Source of the DNA: Deltaproteobacteria bacterium
Lineage (GTDB): Bacteria > Desulfobacterota > Syntrophobacteria > BM002
Assembly: GCA_020350905.1 (NCBI GenBank)
Contig: CP070843.1
Span: 3,587,550 to 3,616,270, forward strand
Reading direction: 5' to 3'
Length of the DNA: 28,721 bases
The stretch's first letter is position 1. Every line of letters begins with the position of its first letter. Made by a program: the position numbers and the translations under genes. A model generated the notes under the pieces. It saw only the letters and a program-made list of their open reading frames with translations, ran no database searches and had not been told where the DNA came from. This document shows, piece by piece, positions 1 to 7,320 of the stretch.

Positions 1-2327
1 GCCATATGATCCGGCCCTCCGACCACAAGGAACCCCGAAAGATCGCCTGGCTCCAATGTGTTGGCTCCCGGGATATCAATCACTGCGACAACCAATATTG
101 TTCCAGTGTTTGTTGCATGCACGCTATTAAGCAGGCGGTAATTGCCAAAGAGCACGCCAAGAACGGCCTAGAAGCTACCATCTTCTTTATGGACATGCGT
201 GCTTTTGGCAAAGACTTTGAGCGCTACTATGATCGCGCCAGGCACGAACACGGGGTCCGGTTCATTCGCTCTCGAGCCCATTCACTGGACCCCGACGAGT
301 CAACCGCCGGCAATCTGATTCTCTCTTACGTTGATGAAGCAGGAAATATGCTGGAAGAGGTTTTTGACCTGGTGGTTCTCTCCGTGGGGATGCAAACACC
401 TTCGGATATGGCAGAATTGGCAAAACGACTGGGCGTGGATTTGGACTCAGACCGTTTCTGTGCCACCACTTCTTTCCAGCCGGTCGCTACTTCAAGAGCG
501 GGCATTTACGTCTGTGGTGCTTTCCAGGGACCCAAAGACATTCCCCAGTCGGTTGTGGAAGCGAGCGGCGCAGCCGCCGCAGCCGGCAGTGTCCTGGCAG
601 CCGCAAGGTCTACTCTGACCATCACCAGCGAACCCCCGCCGGAAATCAACATCAAGGGTGAGCCGCCTCGTCTCGGTGTTTTTGTCTGTCACTGCGGGAT
701 AAACATCGCCGGGGTGGTGGATGTGGCGGCACTGCGAGACTATGCCAAAACCCTCCCCTATGTGGCTCATGTAGATGACAATCTTTATACCTGCTCCCAG
801 GACTCCCAGGAGAGCATGCTCCAGGTAATCAAGGAACAGAAGCTCAACCGTGTGGTGGTAGCAGCCTGCTCTCCGAGAACCCACGAGCCCCTGTTTCAGG
901 AAACTCTCGTTAAAAGCGGCTTAAACAAATACCTCTTTGAAATGGCAAATATCCGCAACCATGACTCATGGGTGCACGGCAGCGATCCGCAGGCGGCCAC
1001 GAAAAAGGCCAAAGATCTAGTGCGTATGGCGGTAACCAAGGTGGCGTTGCTGGAGCCGCTACCAGAGATCACGGTGGAAATCAATCAATCGGCTCTGGTG
1101 GTGGGGGGCGGCGTGGCTGGAATGATCGCCAGCCTACATCTCGCTGATCAGGGCTACAAAGTTACTCTGCTGGAGGCCAAATCAGAACTGGGCGGCCAGG
1201 CCCAAAACCTTCGGAAAACCTGGCTTGGTGAAGATATCAAGCAATACCTTAACGATCTCATTGCGAGGGTCAATGACAACGAGCACATCAGAGTCTATCT
1301 CAATAGCGATCTTGAGGAAGTCAAAGGATTTGTGGGCAATTTCCAAAGCAAGATCCGATTAGCCGGCACTATTGGCCCCAGGTTCAGTACAGTCCGCCAC
1401 GGTGTAGCTATCCTAGCTACCGGCGGTCATGCCACAGATCCCGATGAATACCTCTACGGCAGTCATCCCAGGGTGTTTCGTTGGCACGAATTTGAAGATG
1501 CTTTTGAGGCTGGCCAACTCCAGAACGCTCAAAGTTGTGTCTTTATTCAGTGTGTGGGATCCCGTGAACCCCAGCGACCCTATTGCAGTAAGATCTGCTG
1601 TACCTTCTCCATCCAACAGGCTATTACCCTGAAGGAGGCCTGCCCGGAAACGGACATTTACATTCTGTACCGGGATATTCGCACCTACGGCCAACGGGAA
1701 GAACTCTATGCCCGAGCACGGGCGGCAGGGGTTATTTTTATCCGTTATGCAGTTAACGAAAAACCTCTGGTGGATACTGACAGTGACGGTCGGCTGCAGG
1801 TGAGAATCAAAGACCATGTGTTGCAGAAGCCTCTGCTTCTCACGCCAGACTTCATCACCCTGGCAAGCGCTATCGAGACAGGCGGAACGAAAAAACTGGC
1901 CCAGCTATTCAAGGTGTCGCGAAGCGAAGACAACTTTTTTGTGGAGGCTCACGCCAAGCTACGGCCAGTAGAGTGCGCCACCGATGGCGTGTACATTTGT
2001 GGCCTAGCCCACTACCCCAAACCTTTGGAGGAGAGCATTGCTCAGGCTCAAGCGGCTGCGAGCCGGGCCGTCACTGTATTGGCCCAGAAAAAGCTGCAGG
2101 TAAGCGGCCAGGTGGCAGGAGTCAATCCCATGAAGTGTTCCGTCTGCGGAGTGTGTGTGGCCATCTGCCCCTTTGGCGCACCGAATTTTGATGAAAGAGG
2201 TCTCTCGGAGATCAATCAGGCTCTGTGCAAGGGTTGTGGCCTGTGCGTGGCCTCTTGCAGGTCCGGGGCAATCGACCTTAAGGGGTTCGAAGATAAACAG
2301 ATTTTTGCAATGATCGAGGAGCTGTAA
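1..2327 (+). CDS. hdrA: Tandem HdrA-HdrA fusion, 5' truncated by window edge
   Basis: FAD- and [4Fe-4S]-binding subunit of heterodisulfide-reductase-type complexes; in the family the HdrA flavin is the proposed site of electron bifurcation. Residues are counted from the ATG at position 6, but the frame is open to the window edge and the protein starts in mid-domain, so the true start lies upstream. Residues 1-215 are the C-terminal half of one HdrA (WLQCVGSRD, YCSSVCCMHAIKQ). A second, nearly full HdrA follows: GVFVCHCG at 224-231, RVVVAACSPRTHEP near 282, the FAD-binding GGGVAG at 367-372, and again FIQCVGSRE and YCSKICC. The protein ends with two ferredoxin motifs (CSVCGVCVAICP from 711, CKGCGLCVASC from 741). 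A bacterial-type four-cluster layout is seen only in the second copy, because the first is cut. It is followed by mvhD, the usual HdrA partner. The family assignment is firm; the physiological electron acceptor is unknown. Confidence 0.93.
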   Translation, partial: HMIRPSDHKEPRKIAWLQCVGSRDINHCDNQYCSSVCCMHAIKQAVIAKEHAKNGLEATIFFMDMRAFGKDFERYYDRARHEHGVRFIRSRAHSLDPDESTAGNLILSYVDEAGNMLEEVFDLVVLSVGMQTPSDMAELAKRLGVDLDSDRFCATTSFQPVATSRAGIYVCGAFQGPKDIPQSVVEASGAAAAAGSVLAAARSTLTITSEPPPEINIKGEPPRLGVFVCHCGINIAGVVDVAALRDYAKTLPYVAHVDDNLYTCSQDSQESMLQVIKEQKLNRVVVAACSPRTHEPLFQETLVKSGLNKYLFEMANIRNHDSWVHGSDPQAATKKAKDLVRMAVTKVALLEPLPEITVEINQSALVVGGGVAGMIASLHLADQGYKVTLLEAKSELGGQAQNLRKTWLGEDIKQYLNDLIARVNDNEHIRVYLNSDLEEVKGFVGNFQSKIRLAGTIGPRFSTVRHGVAILATGGHATDPDEYLYGSHPRVFRWHEFEDAFEAGQLQNAQSCVFIQCVGSREPQRPYCSKICCTFSIQQAITLKEACPETDIYILYRDIRTYGQREELYARARAAGVIFIRYAVNEKPLVDTDSDGRLQVRIKDHVLQKPLLLTPDFITLASAIETGGTKKLAQLFKVSRSEDNFFVEAHAKLRPVECATDGVYICGLAHYPKPLEESIAQAQAAASRAVTVLAQKKLQVSGQVAGVNPMKCSVCGVCVAICPFGAPNFDERGLSEINQALCKGCGLCVASCRSGAIDLKGFEDKQIFAMIEEL

Positions 2328-2340
2328 CGCAAAGCGCTAC

Positions 2341-2455
2341 CACAAATCCTAAATCCGAAGCACGAAACCGGGGCCCCGCCCGCAGGGTGGGGAGTCCGGA
2401 GGACAATTTCGAATTTGTTTCGGATTTCGATATTCGATATTCGGATTTAATAGGC
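2341..2455. repeat. AT-rich filler repeat with nested GC-rich palindrome
   Basis: The gap between hdrA and mvhD is built of short degenerate units of the type AAATCCGAAGCACGAAA and TTTCGGATTTCGATATTCG. The latter (2418-2436) recurs exactly at 4270-4288; here it carries an extra tandem ATATTCG. A GC-rich palindrome sits inside the filler at 2368-2399 (CCCCGCCC, loop GCA, GGGTGGGG, flanked by CCGG on both sides). No reading frame with protein-like features was found. The palindrome could form a hairpin in the operon transcript. Confidence 0.7.
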
Positions 2456-2504
2456 AATTAGGGAATTGTTTGATTAGCAATGCTCGCCGCGAAAGATCGA
2501 GAAT

Positions 2505-3047
2505 ATGTCTAAACCAGGAAAGCAAAACTGGCAACCCAAAATAGTTGCCTTTCTCTGCAACTGGTGCTCCTACGGCGCCGCAGATCTTGCCGGTGTGAGC
2601 AGACTGCAGTATCCCCCCAACATCAGGGCAATCCGGGTGCCCTGCACTGGCCGGATGAATCCCAAGTTTCTTCTGGCAGCTTTCCGACAGGGTGCAGACG
2701 GGATCTGGGTTTCCGGCTGACACCCGGGCGACTGCCATTACCTGGAAGGTAATTACTACGCCAGAAGAAAATTTACCCTGTTTAGGAATCTCATAGAATA
2801 CATGGGTATCGAATCCGGCCGGCTCCATTTCTCCTGGATTTCTTCGGCCGAAGCCGGCAAGTTTGTCGACCTGGTCAAGGAAATAACCGATCAAGTACTG
2901 CAGCTGGGGCCGGCGCAGAAGCTGATTAAGGAGCTGCCCCGAGTGGACGAATATTTGGCTGGCAGCGAGCGGAGCGAAATGACATGGCGACGCGGGGCCA
3001 CGGTGAGGCGGCGGGACCAAGCGCCAATGAGGAATGAGAAATGCTGA
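2505..3047 (+). CDS. mvhD: MvhD/FlxD-type iron-sulfur subunit with selenocysteine at in-frame UGA (2718-2720)
   Basis: Small [2Fe-2S]-type electron-transfer subunit that links HdrA to an electron-input module (hydrogenase in methanogens, Flx proteins in bacteria). Before the UGA the frame gives FLCNWCSYGAADLAG and RVPCTGRMNP; after it, HPGDCHYLEGNY follows in the same frame, so the join reads VSG-(UGA)-HPGDCHY. The family has Cys at that position (GCHPGDCHY), so UGA is read here as selenocysteine, residue 72 of 180. Known relatives with Sec at this kind of site include BamF-like and deltaproteobacterial MvhD proteins. A candidate SECIS hairpin follows at 2737-2753. The ATG at 2505 starts just before the conserved FLCNWC block. 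The last 28 residues (from 2961) are encoded by filler-type DNA and look unlike the family, which normally ends near LGP. Without recoding, the gene would be split into two useless fragments of 71 and about 100 codons; a plain nonsense mutation is the alternative. Confidence 0.88.
2737..2753 (+). promoter_or_regulatory. Candidate bacterial SECIS hairpin of mvhD
   Basis: Directly downstream of the in-frame UGA is a perfect 6-bp stem, ATTACC / GGTAAT, with a 5-nt loop TGGAA. The stem begins 16 nt after the UGA and the loop 22 nt after it. The second loop base is G. This agrees with the general description of bacterial SECIS elements (small apical stem-loop within the coding region, about 16-37 nt from UGA to loop, G in the first two loop bases). 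SelB binding is inferred. Confidence 0.65.
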
Positions 3048-3075
3048 ATGATAAATGTGCAATGATTTGGCTTGA
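2961..3075. repeat. Filler sequence forming the mvhD 3' end and spacer
   Basis: From 2961 the base pattern changes from codon-like to a GC-rich stretch (GCGAGCGGAGCGAAATGACA) and then to an AATG/ATGA-rich run around 3027-3065 (AATGAGGAATGAGAAATGCT and similar). The mvhD frame runs into it and takes its stop codon from it at 3045-3047. This resembles the filler DNA at 2341-2455 and 4095-4300 in being low complexity and located between operon genes. Confidence 0.5.
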
Positions 3076-3085
3076 GGTAGGGTAA

Positions 3086-4036
3086 GTGGAACAACTCAAA
3101 GAAAAAATCATGCAGATAGCCCTCCGGCTGTTGGTTGAAAAGCGGGTGGATGTAGTGCTCGGCTTCCAACAGGGGAGCATTCCTATGACGAGCCAGCCAA
3201 TCCTTATACGCGAGCCCGAACATGTGGATCGGATTCACTGGGATTCTTTCTGCGGCAGCAATCTCGCCACCTACCTGCCCCAGCGACGGGATCGAGTTGC
3301 AGTGGTGGCCAAAGGCTGCGACTCGAGAAACATTGTTCTTCAGATCCTGGAAAACCAGATCAAACGCGAACAACTATACATAATTGGAGTGCCCTGCCAA
3401 GGCATGGTGGATAGGAGGAGAGTACTGGCCAATCTGGGTGGCAGGGAGCCACGCCAGATTAGCGAAACCTCAGAGCATCTCCTCATTCGTGGCGAGGAGT
3501 TTGAAGAAACCCTGGAACGCACTCGCTTTTTGCAGGAAAACTGTGCTATTTGCGCGCACCATAATCCGACATTCCATGATGAACTCGTGGCAGAGCCAGT
3601 CACTGAAGAGAATACAGTAGATCGTTACGGGGATATCCACGCGATAGAGTCAATGAGCGAAGATGAACGCTGGCAGCACTTCGCGGAGATTCTGGCTCCC
3701 TGTATTCGCTGTTATGCTTGTCGCAATGCCTGTCCCATGTGTTATTGTCCCACCTGCTTCGTGGACGAGTCCATGCCGCAGTGGTTGGGCAAGTCCATTG
3801 ATCCAGTCGATACCAAGACATTCCATTTTCTACGGGCTTATCATCTGGCTGGACGCTGTACGGACTGCGGTAACTGTGAGCGGGTTTGTCCCATGGACAT
3901 CAAGTTGCGGCAACTTACCAAAAAATTGGAAAAGGACATTATCGAACTCTATGGCTACGAAGCCGGCTTGAGCCTGGACCAGCGTCCGCCTCTGGATACG
4001 TATCGTCCGGACGACCCCCAGGAGTTCATCAGATGA
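3086..4036 (+). CDS. flxC: FlxC-like [4Fe-4S] ferredoxin-type subunit (FrhB/FdhB-related)
   Basis: Predicted cytoplasmic electron-relay subunit of 316 residues. The N-terminal half resembles the beta-subunit family of F420 hydrogenases/dehydrogenases (VAVVAKGCDSRNIV near 72-85, IIGVPCQGMVDRRR near 99-112). An extra CAIC lies at 153-156. The C-terminal half has two [4Fe-4S] motifs: CIRCYACRNACP (Cys 206, 209, 212, 216) followed by a further CYCPTC, and CTDCGNCERVCP (Cys 258, 261, 264, 268). The GTG start at 3086 is preceded by GAGG at 3074-3077. It sits between mvhD and an FlxB-like gene, which is why it is called FlxC-like; the choice between B and C names rests on context. No transmembrane segment is seen. 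Confidence 0.75.
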   Translation: MEQLKEKIMQIALRLLVEKRVDVVLGFQQGSIPMTSQPILIREPEHVDRIHWDSFCGSNLATYLPQRRDRVAVVAKGCDSRNIVLQILENQIKREQLYIIGVPCQGMVDRRRVLANLGGREPRQISETSEHLLIRGEEFEETLERTRFLQENCAICAHHNPTFHDELVAEPVTEENTVDRYGDIHAIESMSEDERWQHFAEILAPCIRCYACRNACPMCYCPTCFVDESMPQWLGKSIDPVDTKTFHFLRAYHLAGRCTDCGNCERVCPMDIKLRQLTKKLEKDIIELYGYEAGLSLDQRPPLDTYRPDDPQEFIR

Positions 4037-4094
4037 AAGCATGGCTGGTTACAGTAATGTTAGAAGCAAACCACAGAGACACAACGGAGTGCTT

Positions 4095-4300
4095 CGCACT
4101 CAAATTCGAAATACGAAACCCAAAGCACGAAACAAATACAAAATCCGAATTCTCAAATGTTCAAAACGTAACTATCCAGAGAGGCTTGTCTAGTGTTTCG
4201 GTCATTTGGATTTTTGGTAATTCAAATTTGCCCTTCGACTCGGCTCAGGGTGGTGAACTGGTCGAACCATTTCGGATTTCGATATTCGGATTTCGTGTTT
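4095..4300. repeat. Composite intergenic repeat, including a dispersed TTCGAC...GTCGAA unit
   Basis: The 337-bp gap between the FlxC- and FlxB-like genes (4037-4373) contains no credible gene. It holds CAAATTCGAAATACGAAAC and AAGCACGAAACAAATACAAA type units (about 4100-4145). It then has a unit at 4231-4269 starting CCCTTCGACTCGGCTCAGGG and ending GGTCGAACCA, with inverted ends TTCGAC (4234-4239) and GTCGAA (4261-4266). Finally TTTCGGATTTCGATATTCG at 4270-4288 matches 2418-2436 exactly. When translated, the middle unit gives PFDSAQGGELVEP, a phantom peptide of the kind that appears in over-annotated genomes carrying this repeat. Confidence 0.75.
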
Positions 4301-4373
4301 ACACCAAATACGTGCCTCTGTGGTAAACACAGTGAAAGGTAGCGTTGGCACTGCCCAGTTCTGGGGATTACGG

Positions 4374-5417
4374 ATGGCCGATAAAATAATAAAAAAGGCA
4401 GATCTTCCTGCCCTGCTCAGCAGGCTTCTGGATCATTATCGGGTGTACGCACCGGTTCGCCATCAGGGTATGACAAACTTCGAAAAAATCTCTGCTGCAG
4501 ATCAGGTAGATCTCAGCCACGTCAATACCACTCTGTCGCCAAAATCCTTAATGCTCCCGCAGTCGGAGTCCATGTTCCAATTTACCTCTATGAAAACCGT
4601 TGACCAGAGAGGAATTCTGCGCGAAATCGAGAAAGATTATTCTCCTCGGGTGATCTTTGCGATCCGACCCTGTGATGCTAAGTCTTTTCAACTGCTGGAT
4701 CTCAATTTTGACACACCCTCGTACCGAGATCCCTGGTGGCTGGGGCAACGACAGTCCACCACTCTTGTTGGGTTGGGCTGTAACCAACCTTGCAACACAT
4801 GTTTCTGCACTTCCGTGGGTAGCGGTCCTTTTTCAGCAGACGGTTTGGATCTACTTCTCATAGACGCTGGTGATGAATTCGCCATTCAAACCCGAACCGA
4901 AAAAGGTAAAGAACTGTTAATAAAAACTTCAGTCGAGAGCGAAGGTTCTGAGGCTACTGCAAACGCAGTTCTGGCGCGACAAGAATCATCATTGAAAGCG
5001 TTTAACTCTACAGTTTACACGGAAAACCTGAAGCGACATGACGTCAAAGCGCTCTTCGACGGGGACTTTTGGGATGAGCTGCATTTTGCCTGTATCAACT
5101 GTGGAGTCTGCACTTTTGTTTGCCCCACCTGCTGGTGCTTCGATATCCAAGACGAGGTGCATAAGGGCAACGGCATCAGGCTGCGCAACTGGGATAGCTG
5201 TATGTTCCCGCTTTTCACCCTGCATGGCTCAGGGCATAATCCCCGCGCCCAAAAATTGCAGAGGCTCAGACAACGCTTCATGCACAAGCTCAAGTACTTT
5301 GTTGACAAATATGACAGGGGTGTGGCCTGTGTAGGCTGCGGCCGCTGTGTGCAGCAATGCCCGGTGAATATTGATATTCGCCATGTTTTTCGCTTAATGA
5401 ACGATTTAGGCGCATAA
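4374..5417 (+). CDS. flxB: FlxB-like / sulfhydrogenase-beta-like [4Fe-4S] subunit
   Basis: Iron-sulfur electron-transfer protein of 347 residues related to the beta subunit of archaeal sulfhydrogenases (HydB) and to FlxB of the bacterial NADH:heterodisulfide-reductase-type complexes. Typical features are IRPCDAKSF, GLGCNQPCNTCFCTSVGSGP in the middle, and two C-terminal cluster motifs, CINCGVCTFVCPTCWCFD and CVGCGRCVQQCPVNID. I chose ATG 4374 (MADKIIKK), preceded by GGGG; the longer frame from 4320 would add 18 residues coded by spacer sequence. The next gene begins 24 bp after its stop, consistent with one transcript. It is expected to pass electrons between the FlxA flavin and FlxC/MvhD. Confidence 0.88.
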   Translation: MADKIIKKADLPALLSRLLDHYRVYAPVRHQGMTNFEKISAADQVDLSHVNTTLSPKSLMLPQSESMFQFTSMKTVDQRGILREIEKDYSPRVIFAIRPCDAKSFQLLDLNFDTPSYRDPWWLGQRQSTTLVGLGCNQPCNTCFCTSVGSGPFSADGLDLLLIDAGDEFAIQTRTEKGKELLIKTSVESEGSEATANAVLARQESSLKAFNSTVYTENLKRHDVKALFDGDFWDELHFACINCGVCTFVCPTCWCFDIQDEVHKGNGIRLRNWDSCMFPLFTLHGSGHNPRAQKLQRLRQRFMHKLKYFVDKYDRGVACVGCGRCVQQCPVNIDIRHVFRLMNDLGA

Positions 5418-5441
5418 CCGGCTCTACGTCAGAGGACGAAC

Positions 5442-6284
5442 ATGGAAAACCCCTACCTGCCCTATCCGGCACGGATCGACTCAGTCGTAACCGAGACCGA
5501 GGATCGGAATCTCAAGACCTTCAAATTGGTCTTCTTGAATTCTGAAGACAGGGGGAAGTTTATCCATCGAGCAGGCCAATTTGCCGAGCTCTCCGTTGCC
5601 GGCAAGGGTGAAATTCCCATCGGCATCGCCTCTTCCCCCACGGAACAAGGCTACCTGCTTTTCACCGTGAATCAGGTGGGAGTAGTCACCGGTGCATTAC
5701 ACCAGATGGAGGCCGGAGATACTATAGGAGTGCGGGGACCTTTGGGCAATTGGTATCCCTGGGAACGTATGGAAGGCAAGAACGTGGTAATTATCGGCGG
5801 CGGCTTTGCTTTCACCACCTTAAGAGCTTCCATCATCTACATGCTACACCCGGAAAACCGCAGTCGCTTTGGCGACATTACTGTGATTTATGGCGCTCGT
5901 ACCCCAGGTATGCTTCTATACAAAGACGAACTGGCAGCCTGGAATGAGCGTGATGACATCCGAATGCATATCACTGTGGATGCCGCCGATGATCCGGATT
6001 GGAAATATAACGTTGGCTTCGTGCCGACAATCACCCAGGAAGCGGCACCAAGCGCCAAAGAAGCTTACGCCCTTATTTGTGGGCCACCCATCATGATCAA
6101 GTTTACCCTGCCGATCTTGAGCGAGTTGGGTTTTCCCCCAGAACGTATTATTATGAGCCTGGAGATGCGCATGAAGTGTGGTATCGGCATGTGTGGCCGC
6201 TGCAATATTGGCACCGAATACGTCTGCAAGGACGGCCCGGTTTTTGACCTGGCACATATGTCCCGGTTGCCGAATGAATACTAG
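5442..6284 (+). CDS. flxA: FlxA-like FAD/NAD(P)-binding oxidoreductase subunit
   Basis: Flavoprotein of 280 residues, of the dihydroorotate-dehydrogenase-electron-transfer / sulfhydrogenase-gamma (HydG) type, which exchanges electrons with NAD(P)H. The N-terminal FAD-binding domain shows RAGQFAELSV near 43-52 and GVRGPLGNWYP near 97; the NAD(P)-binding domain begins with VVIIGGGFAF near 113 and has YGARTPGMLLYKDEL and ALICGPPIMIK. A C-terminal [2Fe-2S] motif is formed by Cys 246, 251, 254 and 262 (MKCGIGMCGRCNIGTEYVC). The ATG follows AGAGGACGAAC. It is the electron-input gene of the operon and fits FlxA of known FlxABCD-HdrABC systems, although here the Flx genes run in the order D-C-B-A after hdrA. 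Confidence 0.92.
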   Translation: MENPYLPYPARIDSVVTETEDRNLKTFKLVFLNSEDRGKFIHRAGQFAELSVAGKGEIPIGIASSPTEQGYLLFTVNQVGVVTGALHQMEAGDTIGVRGPLGNWYPWERMEGKNVVIIGGGFAFTTLRASIIYMLHPENRSRFGDITVIYGARTPGMLLYKDELAAWNERDDIRMHITVDAADDPDWKYNVGFVPTITQEAAPSAKEAYALICGPPIMIKFTLPILSELGFPPERIIMSLEMRMKCGIGMCGRCNIGTEYVCKDGPVFDLAHMSRLPNEY

Positions 6285-6389
6285 CAAACAGGGTTGTGAG
6301 ATGTGTCAGAAAATTTTGGGTTTGGTCCTTGTAGAACAGTTTTGGCAAGTTGAGACTTTAGGACAATTACACGAATCAAGGAGAAAACC

Positions 6390-6845
6390 GTGGTCGAGCT
6401 AGACGATCTAAAGGCAATTATACTGTTAAGCCACCTCACCGATCCTATGTTGGAGAAGCTTGTCGACATAACCTTGACGATGGAACATAGTGCTGGTGAC
6501 TACATTTTTAGAGATGGTGACTATGCTCGATATCTTTATGCAATTATCGAGGGCAAAGTAGGGCTCGAACTGGAAAAGACCGCAAATGTCCCGGTGATGA
6601 TGGATACCATCGGCCGCGGTCGTACCTTCGGCTTTTCCGCTTTGGTTGACACGGAGCAGAAAAAATACACCACCCATGCCCGGGTTTTAGCTGATACCAA
6701 GCTCTTTGCCTGGGAAGGCACTGAACTGGAAATGCTTTTCTATCAGCACTACGAGATGGGTTTCCTCTTCATGAAAAGAATTGCTAAGATTGCCAAGACC
6801 AGACTACAAATCAGAAACGTTCAATTTCTGGATATCTATGGTTAA
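6390..6845 (+). CDS. Stand-alone cyclic-nucleotide-binding domain protein
   Basis: 151-residue protein consisting of one Crp-type cyclic-nucleotide-binding beta-barrel (AGDYIFRDGDYARYLYAIIEGKVGLEL at 35-61, GRTFGFSALVD near 78) and a C-terminal helix (HYEMGFLFMKRIAKIAKTRLQ). No helix-turn-helix follows, so it is probably a regulatory or sensory subunit and not a transcription factor. The GTG start at 6390 has a good AAGGAG six bases upstream. It lies 105 bp after flxA on the same strand and may regulate the complex allosterically; this is inference. Its last codons (FLDIYG-stop) fall inside the left copy of a 24-bp direct repeat. Confidence 0.85.
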   Translation: MVELDDLKAIILLSHLTDPMLEKLVDITLTMEHSAGDYIFRDGDYARYLYAIIEGKVGLELEKTANVPVMMDTIGRGRTFGFSALVDTEQKKYTTHARVLADTKLFAWEGTELEMLFYQHYEMGFLFMKRIAKIAKTRLQIRNVQFLDIYG

Positions 6846-6849
6846 ACCA
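6826..6849. repeat. 24-bp direct repeat, left copy
   Basis: The sequence starting TTCTGGATATCTATGG and ending GTTAAACCA is identical to 11176-11199. This copy overlaps the last codons and stop of the cyclic-nucleotide-binding gene. A perfect 24-bp match is not expected by chance in 28.7 kb. Confidence 0.9.
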
Positions 6850-7074
6850 AGATATTCCAGCTACTTCCCTTCCTCAATTTCTCCACGGTGCGCATAGGGT
6901 AATGAACTCCAGCCGAGTGTGAATTAAGGGATCCACAGTTTCCCAATTGTCCGATAGGTCTCTAAAATTCACTTTAGCATGATTCTTGCAATCCCTAGTG
7001 GTATGTTAGGACATCGTAGTCAGGACTGTTAGCCCTTATTTCACATTCTTAGAAAAAGGGGCTAGGGGTACAAA

Positions 7075-7320
7075 ATGGCAAAATTTACTATCGGGGAAGC
7101 CTGTCCTCAATGCAAAAGCAGACCGCATGCTCGTATGAAGCGAAGTTTATGGATGCGCATGGTACCATCGAGTAAACATTATTACTGTACCAGCTGCAAT
7201 TCCAACTTTGTCTCTATGGAAGATACATTATCATTTACTTGGCGAACTGTACCGCCGTCTGGTCAACAACCTGTTTCCAAACCTCCGCGGCGACCCAAGA
7301 AGGGTTTTTTCCGATTCTAG
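7075..7320 (+). CDS. Small zinc-ribbon protein, unknown function
   Basis: 81 residues with two CxxC pairs (Cys10-Pro-Gln-Cys13 and Cys38-Thr-Ser-Cys41) separated by a basic stretch (RPHARMKRSLWMRM), which fits a single zinc ribbon. The C-terminal tail is proline/lysine rich (KPPRRPKKGFFRF). The ATG at 7075 is preceded by AGGGG at 7063-7067. No conserved neighbour suggests a role. Nucleic-acid binding is possible but unsupported. It has the same general plan as the 68-residue protein at 15046. Confidence 0.65.
   Translation: MAKFTIGEACPQCKSRPHARMKRSLWMRMVPSSKHYYCTSCNSNFVSMEDTLSFTWRTVPPSGQQPVSKPPRRPKKGFFRF

Noticed and set aside
2349..3062. 237-codon minus-strand frame opposite mvhD
   Set aside because: It lies antisense to a recognised gene plus filler repeats and has no family-like sequence; it is open only by base composition.
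3886..4326. 146-codon plus-strand frame overlapping the end of the FlxC-like gene
   Set aside because: Its second half is a translation of intergenic repeats (PFDSAQGGELVEPF) and the first half is the out-of-frame shadow of the FlxC-like gene.
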